Of a DNA stretch of 64,000 nt, positions 49,815-61,530 are shown piece by piece (the first letter of the stretch is position 1; the number at the start of each line of letters is the position of its first letter). Below the pieces are notes generated by a model. The model saw nothing but the letters and a program-made list of their open reading frames with translations, did no database searches and was not told the origin of the DNA. Position numbers and translations under genes: made by a program. This stretch comes from Antedon bifida (Eukaryota; Echinodermata; Crinoidea; Comatulida; Antedonidae), in assembly GCA_963402885.1 (NCBI GenBank), contig OY727098.1, forward strand, positions 496,001-560,000. Direction: 5' to 3'.

Positions 49815-50141
49815 TTAAAGATGTATTGTCCCCCTGAAAAAATAATTCTTAACAACATTTTTTAATATGCCATTTTAATTTAACATAATAGTTTTGACCA
49901 AAATTTGGATAAGAAAATGTATTTACCTGAAAAAACTGTAATTTAAAGCAAAAAATGGTCAAATTGACTGCCAGCCAATGGGTTTGTGGTTGGATTTATT
50001 TTGTCATTCTATAAGTGAAAACATTATTTGTTTCTTTCTACGGAAGTGATTAATTTTATTAACATTACAAAATGACATATTCAAAGTCTGATTTAAGTAA
50101 TCTTTATTGTTCATGTTTTTGGGGGGACAATACATCTTTAA
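49815..50141. mobile_element. TTAA-ended MITE family C, complete copy
   Basis: TTAAAGATGTATTGTCCCCC at the left is inverted as GGGGACAATACATCTTTAA at the right. The 327-bp body contains GCCAGCCAATGGGTTTGTGG and CTACGGAAGTGATTAA, shared with 35760-35992. No coding capacity. Confidence 0.8.
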
Positions 50142-51540
50142 GCTGAAACTAAGAAGTGAACACTTGTTGAGTAATACGATAAAGCAACTAAAGAGGATCA
50201 AACAAGGGGGAAGTATTTTATCCTAATATATTTTGATTGAAGACAAAAATAAGCATTATTTTAAGCATAAAAGAAAATGATAATGCACTCATTACACATT
50301 AGCCGTTTATAATCTACCTATTTCTAAATGTTAATCAGTTTGACTTAAGATCGCATTATACAAAAAAAAATGCGCTCAACAATAAAATAAAATGTAAGAA
50401 AAAATACAAGTTAGAAAAGCTGCCTTAAAACTAACAACTTGAAAGTTGCCAGACGGAGAGAAAGGCAAACAATTCCAAAGCCTAAAAAAAACAAAACCAT
50501 TAAGCTTTGTACCATAAAGTATCTGTTAGTTTTGGATTTGTCAGCAAAATTTAAATTATTTCATTATTGCCAATTAATTGTGTTTCTATACGTTAGGTCT
50601 TTCAATATTAGTAAAGCCGTGCTAGTGGATACATGCAAAGAAAGTCCAAATAACCTAATGCATACAGTACTACATATTCTAACATTATGTGTAATAAACA
50701 ATTATACGAAGTAACATTTATTTCTTGCATAATTTGAACATGCGTTAAAATCGATATCTTTTACAGAAATACCACGACAAATGGACACAGGTGACGACAC
50801 ACTATAGCAGACAGTAAGATGTTGAGGATACCCTAGAGATAGCATCGTGCTGAATACAGGGCCTCTCTTAGTACTTCTTGAACACATCAATATTGTCACT
50901 ACATAATGTCATCCATGTCTCCACTTCTATTAAATCGTTTCCGCATTTTCAATTATAAATTCATTTCACGATAGGTTCCGTATTGACTGACTGACTTATC
51001 TTTCATGATGAATCCCCTTTCGAGAGCGTAAATCACACGATAATGGGATGAAAATATATCTCATAAATCAAAATGACACCTCATATACACATGTATGATA
51101 TTATATATGGAAACTCACGTCCGTCCCTGTTGCATGCGACTAAGGGGAAAGGGAAGGGGGAGGGGTTTGACACATGTGTATTGTGATGGATATGCACGAC
51201 GCCGCAACGGTTAGACCACAGGCGACTGCTTCTCTTAATCAAGTGTTGTCTCTTTCATTATTTCAATTTAATTCAGAAAGGCAAAGCTTATAGATACTTT
51301 ATATAGTTATTTTACAGGTGTATTCACAACACTGAAATAGCAGCAAGTGGATATCGAATTAGTTCTGGTTGTATTTTATGTATTTGTTTTTATTCTGTTG
51401 CGATTAATGGCATTGTATCTACTTATTGTTTTAAAACGAAGAAAAAAAAGATAACACTACGTTGGTTTTATCATGGAGGAATTTAACATGGAGGAATTAT
51501 TTAAATTTATCTAAATAATTTTCTGGTGGAATCGGGTTTA

Positions 51541-51650
51541 ACAAGGCCATATACATGGCTGCAGTTGCGTGCTCAAGTTAGTGTTTACCGACCAACCAAC
51601 CGACATAGTGAGCTGTAGGGTCGGGTTGTACGCACGCGATTAAAAATGTG
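51541..51650 (+). repeat. Long inverted repeat, left arm
   Basis: ACAAGGCCATATACATGGCT, GTGCTCAAGTTAGTGTTTAC, CGACCAACCAACCGACATAG, TGAGCTGTAGGGTCGGGTTG. The reverse complement of this about 105-bp segment (roughly nine of ten bases) is at 53847-53956. A B-box-like GGTTCAAATCTCGG follows at about 51671. Confidence 0.8.
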
Positions 51651-52170
51651 TAAACGCTTGAAGTAGGGCCTTGGTTCAAATCTCGGAAGTTATTTATCTA
51701 TAATACAATTTAACACTTGAATAACTTGAAGCAGAAAGTTTCATCAAGTGAAAAATCGATCTAGTTTGTTCCATTAATAATATACTGGTGTTTATCTATG
51801 TCATTTTGAAATTATTAAAACTATTAAGATGGAATTAGATTGCTTAAAGTTTTCACGTCACTTAATGGTGTTAATGTCTTTTAACAGATGGACTACGTTC
51901 AATAAAACTATTATGCTAGAACTAACTGCAATATTTTGTTTTCCCGAAGCTCCTATTCTCAATTCTACTGTACACGAATGTTAATTTTGTCATACGGCGT
52001 AATGAAAACTTCGCTCATAAAGTTTAGAAATGTTAGTATATTTGGTCATCTAAAGCACATATTATGAAAAATAAGGCGTGGTTTTTCTTTGAATATTTAG
52101 TGTATGATTTGTTACTACGATTTTAACTACAATTGTTATTTAAAAACGTGTACCGTAGCTTAGCAGCCTA

Positions 52171-52324
52171 AAGCTCTGTCTACACTATTAAACCTTATGT
52201 GACAAAAATACGTGACGTGCCCATATATGAATACGATGACGTCATATCACTACCATATTTGGGCACATCACACTTTTTTGTCAAACTAGTTTGATAGTGT
52301 AGACCTATGTGTAGACAGAGCTTT
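52171..52324. mobile_element. MITE family A, copy 4
   Basis: AAGCTCTGTCTACACTATTA at the left and GTAGACAGAGCTTTAGG at the right. A short duplication near the right end repeats the GTGTAGAC word. The copies at 52171 and 53101 lie 0.8 kb apart between the arms of an inverted repeat. Confidence 0.8.
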
Positions 52325-53100
52325 AGGCCTTAATGCGCCTGAATAATAAATACGGTACTCACTGATAATGCGTCTTTGCGATACAAATATTATGATTCCA
52401 ATAAAAGGAGCGTATAAGTTCCAATTCTGAGAGAAGCTACCCAAAGTATTCCTTTAAACAGAAGTTGTTAGTTAAGCACAACGAGTTGGTAGGCTGAAAT
52501 GCAAATTATATTCCAAGCTTGCCTTCTTCGGACACAACTAAAGCTGCAGTAGTATTGTCAATACTGGCTGGAGTACTCTTCTCATGATTCTAATTTCAAG
52601 GCTGTCATCCACCTATTGACAGATAAACAATGTTCAAGTGTTTAATCAGTACCACAATGACGACTGTCCTAACCGTACCTCCTAAGTCGCTATCTTTCTC
52701 CACCTAATATACGATGAGACAAGCCATTTTCTTAAAAACTGTTAGCGCCTTACTATACAAGGAATATGATACCATCCTATTTATTATATATATAATATAC
52801 AATCAGTGCCAACCTTATTCATTATATAGAAACTAAAATCGAAACAGAACCCCGGTCATCGTATTGATGAAATGCAAATATAAGCAATACACCCGCACAC
52901 CTGTATTGATTTTTGTAATAAATGAACAACTAACATATGTCTTTGGACAGGTTTGTAATAGCTTCAGTTGATTAGTTATTTACGACGAGATACCTCAGTA
53001 CCTAATTTATTGATAAAATAAACCGATTACAATTAATAAAAGGTGATTTTCTTGAACGCAATTTTGTAATAATATGTAGTAGGCTTCTCTTTTTATCCTT

Positions 53101-53250
53101 AAGCTCTGCCTACACTATCAAACTTTATGTAACAAAAAAAATGTGCCCATATATGGATGTAATATCACTACCATATTTGGACTATCACTACCAATTTGGG
53201 TACATCACACTTTTTTTGTCAAACTAATTTGATAGTGTAGACATAGCTTT
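53101..53250. mobile_element. MITE family A, copy 5
   Basis: AAGCTCTGCCTACACTATCA at the left and TTGATAGTGTAGACATAGCT at the right. An internal partial duplication repeats ACTATCACTACCA / TATCACTACCATA. Confidence 0.8.
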
Positions 53251-53846
53251 AAAATAATAATTTTAATAATCATTCAGTACATTTGTCTGGGGCAGCAGAT
53301 CAAGAATTTTACGCGATCGAGAAATACGCAAGTATTGTGGGCGGAAACATGGTAAATTTATACTTCAATTTTGAATGTACCAAAACTAAGGGTATGAGAT
53401 AGGCCTATGCACATTTATAATACAGTACATTCGATATCATTAAAGTAAAATGATATACTGTTGGCAGTACATCCTATATTGTTGTTTTTAATTTCCCTTG
53501 GATCATGAACGACGCATTAGGATTACTACACAGCAGCTGCCAAAACACGTTATTATCATAGTTGATTTTAGTTCATGTTTTTACAGGGGATTTATTCTAT
53601 TTATCTTGTCTATCGTTTCATCATTGCCTTCTGTTAAATAATGTTGTTACCTGAGCGTCTGTTAGATGGCAATATATTGACGATACTCATCTTTAACTTA
53701 TGTAGTTTGTAATAGTTTTCTTATTGTTTGTTTTATAAAGGATAACATAGGCATACAATGTCAAAGGGAGGTGCGGTCCTCCTTTAAAAAAAGAAAACGT
53801 GTGAATTTTTTAAAAATGGAGTTACCCATAAAAGAAAAAGGTAAAG

Positions 53847-53956
53847 GTGGCTATTTTTAGTGGCGTGCAACGCGACTCTACAGCTCACTATGTCGGTCGG
53901 TTGGTCGGTAAACACTAACTTGAGCACGCGACTGCAGCCATGTATATGGCCTTGTT
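53847..53956 (-). repeat. Long inverted repeat, right arm
   Basis: Contains GCGTGCAACGCGACTCTACA, GCTCACTATGTCGGTCGGTT and GGTCGGTAAACACTAACTTG, the inverse of 51541-51650. It is either an independent insertion of the same family or one end of a 2.4-kb element. Confidence 0.8.
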
Positions 53957-55618
53957 CGGTACCGTACCTATAACCCAATTAATTAAGTCTTATTCAGTTT
54001 GTTTAAAAAGGGCTTACTAGAGGATTTAGGCATCGATGTTGTCGCGCATACTTGAAATACTCACAATTTTAAACATTAGGGTATTAGGAAAATATGCAAC
54101 AGTGTTTACTTGGTCTAAATATATAAGATAATTAATCAACACGTTTTTGACGAACGTTGTTTCTGCAGACTTTTTTATTTATATTTGACAACGCCAATCA
54201 TGACATAGCATACGAAAGGCTGGTTCCGATAGCAACAATGTCTCATTGGTATATGGTATAAACAACATTGTTTCTTTGCAACTAATACTATTATGCCATG
54301 ATGGGATCTCAATACAACGGGTACAGAATTATCGACTGTAGTGCCACAATTACAAATTTGGCAAAAGGTTCCTGGCAAGACTATTATGGGATGGGGAATG
54401 AAAGAAGGATGGATATTGAAGAAAGAGATAGAAAATGAACTTACATTGTATTATATCTTGTTTGTGCGTAAATAAGGCATATTTATATACGGTAATTGAA
54501 GCCATCACAACATCAAGTTAAATGCATTCTTACTTCAACGATTGCCTGTTAAAAATCATTCGCCAATCTTCCGGTACTAGCAATGAACAATGGCTAGCCA
54601 GCCTACTACATTTCCACCGTTGTGCATTACGTAATTAATCACGCATAACGAAGAGTAACTAGTGCCATTACACAACAATTGATTGATTGGTTGAAACGTA
54701 GAAACGAGAAACGAATCACCGTAATAATTGACGCAGTGACGTAACGTAGAGCTTTACAAACTTCCGTAAAATATTTAAACTGTGTTGCATCAGGGAAGAG
54801 TGAAATTACACTTTTTTCACTCTTCTCTTAGTCGCATGAAGAAGGATTTGAACAAAACAAAGTAATAACTGATTACGTATACAAACGAAAGTGAAATACG
54901 CTGAATGATAAAAGACCATTTACCAAGCTAAATATTAACATATCCAGGTGATATACAGGTGCAACACGTGTCATCTGCCAGATCAATCACTGTATACGTC
55001 AGTTTTGAGTGTTAATATCGCCCTCATAATAATTCCACTTATAGATTACTAGATAATGACATACAATTCCATTGTGAATTCGAATCGAATAATGCTTCTA
55101 TGTAGAGCAGGCCTGATATAGAGTTACATGTGACATATGTTTAGGAAAGCGATTGCATAACTCATATTAAATATTTACAAAAAGGTCAAAAGCCACAATA
55201 TATGTAATAATTTAAAATGTAGGTTGTGGTATGATTCCAAATTGAAGGGTATCTTGTATACTGCGTTGATATGATTACACTATTATCTTAGACACATCTA
55301 TATCGTACTGTTTTAAGAGATCAAACTGTACCGGTTGTATTCAAGTTGATATCGACTCCTGCACGAATCGTTTACTGGACAGCGGCGGTACTCATATGTG
55401 AATTAAGAAACGGATCCGATGTCTCGAAAATATATGTCACATCGAATCGTTGGGAGTGTGACGTAATGTATATAGTTATATTAACAGTGGCAACATTTTT
55501 TTTCTCTCTCAAAATATTCACGTAACACATAATATTTACAGTAATTACTTATTCACTTGGTCGCTTTAACAAATGCAAAAAATGGAATTTCTTTATTATT
55601 ACGTATGCGTAACAGCGT

Positions 55619-56106
55619 ATGTAATGTATGGACGTAACGCATAGATGTAAAGCACCGTAAAGATTGGTTCCCATTAGGTCGACGCAACGCAAGGACGTAA
55701 GCGCAATGTAAAGCTTGGTTCCCACTGGAGACAAAAGGACGTAAAGCAACGCAAGCGTGTTTACCAATTACAAGCGAAAGTGCTAATAATCCATAGCTTG
55801 TGATTGGTCAACTCGCTTACGTTGCGTTTACGTCCTTGATTGCGTCTCTAGTGGAAACCAAGCATTGTGGACGTAACGCAAGAATGTAAAGCATCGTAAA
55901 GATTGGTTCCCACTTGGACGCAACGCAAGGACGTAAGCGTAATGTAAAGATTGGTTCCCACTTGGACGCAACGCAAGGACGTAAGCGTAATGTAAAGATT
56001 GGTTCCCACTAGGACGCAACGCAAGGACGTAAGCGTAATGTAAAGATTGGTTCCCACTAGAACGTAACGCAAGGACGTAAGCGCAATGTAAAGATTGGTT
56101 CCCACG
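55619..56106. repeat. MITE family B copy with its end expanded into a 48-bp tandem array
   Basis: A palindromic MITE (about 55711-55865: AAGCTTGGTTCCCACTGGAG to TCTAGTGGAAACCAAGCATT) sits inside an array whose unit is GATTGGTTCCCACTAGGACG, CAACGCAAGGACGTAAGCGT, AATGTAAA. GATTGGTTCC starts at 55901, 55949, 55997, 56045 and 56093 (period 48), and at about 55662 on the left. The unit matches the MITE terminus. Repeated LYITLTSLRC-type peptides in this region are artefacts. Confidence 0.8.
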
Positions 56107-57730
56107 CCATGATGATAATAAGTATTATATAATATATAATAATATAGGGTTAATAATAGGTCTGATAACAATAGGTCTTAATAACATCATCGTTATCACA
56201 TTTGCATTCCGTCTATGTGTTATTTTAATCTGCAAACGCATTTACGACGTTCCAACAGATGCTTCAGTATGGCGCGCACTAAAAATAAATTGCTCATAAT
56301 TTGTAATCAAACATGACGATGTATTTTTTTCTAGCAAAAGCAGCAATATGTATAAATATAGGCCCAGTGCAATTTGTTTACCATTCATTAATATTTTAAA
56401 TGAGAAAAGTTGCGATAGGGAACAGCTGTTGTAGATGCATCTATGTTGACACGTATATGTAAGTACGAATTAAATTAGTATTTAAATATATTTATATATA
56501 TATTACGTAAGTATATTACGTGTTGATCATCGTAACAATATTGACAATTTAACACGAGTATAAAAATGATTTTTTTTATTACCTTGATGAAACAGAAAAT
56601 TGTAAGAATCAATTTTTATTTATTTTGCTTTGCTTTTGTATCGAGCACTTTTGCCTTGTATCAAGTCAACACGTAGAGGATTATATATGCATAAATATAA
56701 ATGATCAAATTTAAAATTAAATAAAAGGCAAGAAGAAGGCATGGTCCCATGAAGATACTAAATTACAAATTGGGTCTGCTGGGGGACACGAGAAAGGGAC
56801 AGCGGAAATCGGGTAAAAAGACAAAACAAGATAATTCAACAAAAACCAACCAGGAGAAACAATATTATTGTCTTTTTATGTTAGTCCACCAGTCGACTTT
56901 TCGATGTCTGAAAATACAAGCTCAAGTAGTATACGTATGAAACGCCATATGTGCCAAAATATTTATCTTTTTTCTAATATTAAGTGAAAACTACGCCTGG
57001 GACCCAGACTAGAAGCTAATGCTCATAATGTTCGTCTTTCCTCCCTCACTATTTTTTTCTGGTGCTCTTTATTTTATTATAATAATCAAGTTAATGGAAA
57101 GATATACTATATTAGTATGTAGCTGCTCTGATGGATGCCCTTCGAAATGTGTTGTGTTACATGAAACTGATTTTTCTTATGGCAATCGTTAACCTGTTAT
57201 AAAGCAAAATGAATGTTAACAACGCAGGCTTCTTAGAGTCTTATTTAATTTCGTTGATTAGGTCCAGCTAGACAACTATACGGTTAAACATAATATCAAT
57301 AAAACAAAACGATATCTTTTATGAAAAAGAACAGTTCTTGGAAACGTAAAATGATTTATCTTGCCGAAAATGTAATATGTCGAAATGTTACCCGTGGCAA
57401 TGTACATATTCGATAGCATTCGTCTGTGATGTAATTTAGAAATATATATCTTTTGCCGCAAAGTTATTTCAGCTAACTACGGTGCATAGCGTTGTAATTC
57501 AATCAAATATTCCAATCTATTTTCAATAAAGGTTAAAATAAGGTATTGAACTGATAACATTAATCAATACGCTGTAAAAAGTCACGTGATAACGTATGAC
57601 GCAATTATGTATCTAAATGTATTTTCAATCGATTTCTTAATAATCAATGGCTTTCAGGTGAGATTGAATAGACGTGTAATCACAATGAAAGAATTCAGGG
57701 AAAGAATAATGATAGCAGTATAAAGTCTCA

Positions 57731-57874
57731 AGTCTACACTATCAAATTTTATGTGATGTGCCTATATATGGACACATGATGTCATATCACTACCATATTT
57801 GGGAATATCACTCCCATTTTTGGGCACATCACACTTTTTTTGTTAAACTAGTTAGACAGTGTAGACAGAACTTA
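57731..57874. mobile_element. MITE family A, copy 6
   Basis: AGTCTACACTATCAAATTTT at the left and ACAGTGTAGACAGAACTTAA at the right, with the family core CATATCACTACCATATTTGG and GGGCACATCACAC. Confidence 0.75.
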
Positions 57875-58131
57875 ATATGCCTACACTACACAATTCGTTG
57901 GCTCTAAATCGTCCAGTGATTTACTGGAAATTAATTTATAGAAGGCGAAGACATCTGTGAGAATGAGAAAACAAAATGCGCATCAACTGCGATTCGAATT
58001 CAACTGGGGCTTTCATGGTATGGTTCAATGTTCGATTGGACACGCAGTAGTTCTCGAGCGTACAGCAGAGATCTAATCGATATACGTCCACTCACTTCTA
58101 AAAAAACCGACCCAAATAATGGTGATTAACA

Positions 58132-58445
58132 AGTAGGCCTATTGTTTTTTTCGAGATGGATGAGATAGTACAAAAGCTAAGGCGTCTCCGTATATTATAT
58201 GCCTTATTTGTTGAGAATAACAATCACTATCATAATAATTTGTTTATGTATCAAATATGAATCTACAATAATTATCAAAGTAGGCCTATTGCTCGAGATG
58301 GAAGAGATAGTACAAAGCTAAAGCGTCTACTTATTATATGCTTTATTTGTTGATAATAACATATAGGTAGGCCTAAACAGCATCAATCACTATCATAATA
58401 ATTTGTTTATGTATCAAAGATGAATCTACAAATATCAAAGGAGGC
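58132..58445. repeat. Degenerate tandem duplication of about 150 bp
   Basis: GTAGGCCTATTG, GAGATAGTACAAA, ATTTGTTGA, CACTATCATAATAATTTGTT and ATGAATCTACAA recur in the same order twice, with a third start (GGAGGCCTATTGTTTTTTCG) at about 58441. Confidence 0.75.
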
Positions 58446-59085
58446 CTATTGTTTTTTCGATAATAATAATAATATGTTTATGTATCAAAATAACTGAAAT
58501 AATGAAATGAAACCACCGTATAAACAATATGAAGCTCTTGTTAATTCTGCGTCAATACTTATAGATCTGCCATTTAAAATATTCATGATCATCCTGAGAC
58601 TCGAACCAACGACCTCTCACTTACACGGCGATTTGTTTGCTGACCTCGCTAAACTTAACTTTATTTCAATGCAAGCAGACACGTGGGTACACGCACACAA
58701 GAAAAGCGTCAGCGACACGCATTCAGTCATTCAGAACATTTTAAAAATGTACGTTGTTAATGTAAGTAGACGAACTGTCTGCATCAGGGGACTGTTTCGT
58801 AAAGTTAAATAACATTGGCTATCCGTCCGTTTTTTACATGCCATAAAATCACAAATACGTGTACACATTATTTTAATCTAAATTCAAGTCATATACAGAT
58901 TAGTAGCAGTTAAGGAGTTAAAATGTGTTAATAATGCGTATCTGCCAGCAGAAAACAACGTTCTAATACCTAGACGATTCTCAGTAGGCCAACTGTATTG
59001 TCAAGTTGACAATTGGTGATACGCCGTTAAAAATTCCAAACTTGAAATCGTTACAATTTTAAAGAAAAGGTAAAAAGCACGTTAA

Positions 59086-59243
59086 AGCGTGGTTCCCACT
59101 AGGACGAAACGCAAGGACGTAGACGCAACGCAAGCGAGTTGACCAATGACAAGCCACTGTTCAAATAATCTATGGCTTGTGATTGGTCAAATCACTTACG
59201 TTGCGTTACGTCCTTGCGTTGCGTCGCTAGTGGGAACCACGCT
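59086..59243. mobile_element. MITE family B, complete copy with TAA target duplication
   Basis: AGCGTGGTTCCCACTAGGAC at the left and CGCTAGTGGGAACCACGCT at the right. Arms contain GCAAGGACGTA, GCAACGCAAGCGAGTTGACC and the inverse TGATTGGTCAAATCACTTAC. TAA directly flanks both ends (59083-59085, 59244-59246), a target type used by PIF/Harbinger transposons. 158 bp, non-coding. Confidence 0.85.
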
Positions 59244-61400
59244 TAAAGCAAAGGTTGAAAAATTTGAAATAAACACTATTTAAAACTGCTTATAACATAG
59301 CGTACGTTGGTGAAAAATGAATTACGCGACATCGTATTATTATTATATATGATTCAAACCGTAGGCCTAAAATGTGCAAAATAATGCTATAACTCATAAT
59401 AAAATGAATTATGATATAAGAATTTACCTGAAGGCTATTATAGTCCCACTAAGAAATTGAAAGAAAACATTAAAAAAACTACAGTATTTCTGCGCACGTT
59501 CAGTTGAGAGGTATAATGCACATACGTTAAAGTTACACGCATTTTGCGTTGGGTAATTGGTTTAGCGCGCGTAAACGCGTACATAATTAATCTAATGACG
59601 GTGGACACCGACCATGCATGTACTTAGGGCGTTATAGAGTGGCTATACCTGTAGTAGGTAGGCCTAGTACATGCCACATTACTTTACATAAAAGAAGAAA
59701 CTTGTGCTATTGCTACAACTTGGTGCAATCAATTATCCTTCAACAGTGTTGCATTACGACTCATACAACTATTTCAATAAACACTGTGAAAGTCAGATAT
59801 CGCTTTAAAATTGACTTTGGAATTTCATTAATAGAATAGCATACGGTACGCTTTACTAGACGTATACATATAATTTATATTGACTTTAATTGCTACATCT
59901 ATACATATATTTACATTAAATTTATTGATAAAAAATTACCTACTTTATGAATAATATCGGCTTAATAGCCATAGATTTAAATATACAGTGCATTTCAAAC
60001 ACATTTAATACACTATGTGCGCTTAAATTGAAAATTAAAGAGTTTTGAATATAAACCTCACTTCTCTCATGTTGATAGTGATGTTGACCTATGTTAATTT
60101 TAACTTAACGGCTTATTAGCAGCAATCAAATTAGTACCATTCATTCAGTGAGTTCCTATCACGTGTCGTGCATTATCCATTTTAAATGTTTTAGTACTAT
60201 TGCACGTTCAATTCAAGTTCATATTTATTTAGCCAAAACACAGCAAGGACTTTTCACAAGAAAATGCATTTCTACAGTTCTCTTTACAAAATAAAAAGTT
60301 ATACGTATAAAAAGGCAAACTAGTGGGAAAAGCAGCGTGGGTTTCAATAGACAATTTCAAAGGAATAAAAACACCCCCAAAATATCAATATGCCAATAAT
60401 GCGTGACAAATCCATCTCCTAACCCCTATAAATATAAACTTACTCCAACGTTGATTTAACTTCGGATTAAAGCTTCCTCTACATTCCAATCATTTGTAAT
60501 TATCTAAAGATCGTTTTGTCTTTAAACCATCATAAATAAGCAACCTCGTATAATATAATGTTTAAACTTAAAACATTACGTTCACACGTAGGCGCTTCGC
60601 AAGCAAGATGGATAATCCTCCTAACTGTCGTCGCTTAAACTATCTTGTGTTGCGTGGCTGCTGTGCCTACCCATTCTGTGCGTCCCCACGGGAACATCAA
60701 GCTTTATTGCCATCCAGTGGGCAGTAGTATTTAATAATCGCAGTATTATTATCGTTATATAGTTAGTATAGTGTGAATGATGTCATTTAATTCAATTTCA
60801 TTATGAGTATGTTACAAAGTGAAGAGGCTCAAATAAATAAATATTATATTATATCTAAGTCTTTACAACCTACTCGTCATTATGTAGCCTAAATAAAGAT
60901 TACAGCAACTTTAGGACCAATGTAAGTAGGCCTACCACAACTTTAATAAATTCAATTAGCGGTAGGCCGGGTCCAAACATTGACCACGTTTGCGGCATCT
61001 TCCATAGGCCTATACTAGTATATAATATGTAAAAATACTGCCTCGTCTGAACCGAGCCTTACACTCCTTGTCAATGAAATTTTGTCCATGATAATCCAAC
61101 CAAGAAGGAAAATGAAATACGCATGCGTACACATACAATTGCTTTTGTCGAAACCGACTTCCTTTCAAGATTAATATTCATCTCACGTTAACATGTCAAA
61201 CGCCGGGAACAGTTGTCAATAAGTATTTCTACAATGCTTCTCTTTTGGTTTTACTATTGTAACAAATGAACAAAATTGCATCAATCGCAGACTGCTTTAA
61301 ACGCACTAGTTGTCTGAATGAATATATGGGAGCTTAATACAATCTATATTATCAATCAGTAACAATATTCATGTAGATTTAAGAATTCACTAATGACTAT

Positions 61401-61530
61401 AACGCTAGACGTAGGCCTAAGCGCAACGCAAGTAATTTAACCAATCAAAAGCGATGGATTATTCGAACTATTGCTTGTCATTGGTCAACTCGCTTGCGTT
61501 GCGCTTACGTCTTTTCATTGCGTCTTACTA
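61401..61530. mobile_element. MITE family B, diverged copy
   Basis: CGCAACGCAAGTAATTTAAC at the left and GTTGCGCTTACGTCTTTTCA at the right, with ACCAATCAAAAGCG / TGTCATTGGTCAACTCGC inner arms. TATAACGC flanks both ends in direct orientation. Confidence 0.6.

Larger units (their letters stand above)
44488..55600. other. Gene-free stretch apart from repeats listed separately
   Basis: I find no exon with recognisable protein or convincing splice context. The content is MITEs (45564, 49815, 52171, 53101), a duplication near 47.3 kb, the inverted pair at 51541/53847 and otherwise unassigned AT-rich DNA. Confidence 0.45.
56111..59080. other. Non-coding stretch
   Basis: No gene recognised. Contains MITE A copy 6 and the tandem duplication at 58132-58445. 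Open frames near 56.75 and 58.5 kb match nothing I know and lack clear exon signals. Confidence 0.45.

Noticed and set aside
55828-56171. Repetitive frames with VGTNLYITLTSLRC peptides
   Set aside because: They come from the 48-bp array derived from a MITE end. Other frames give equally repetitive products.
58507-58812. 101-codon frame and an internal tRNA-like GGTTCGAGTCTC on the minus strand
   Set aside because: The T-arm stem does not pair well and no full cloverleaf can be drawn, so it is at most an old SINE remnant. The protein is unlike any known family.
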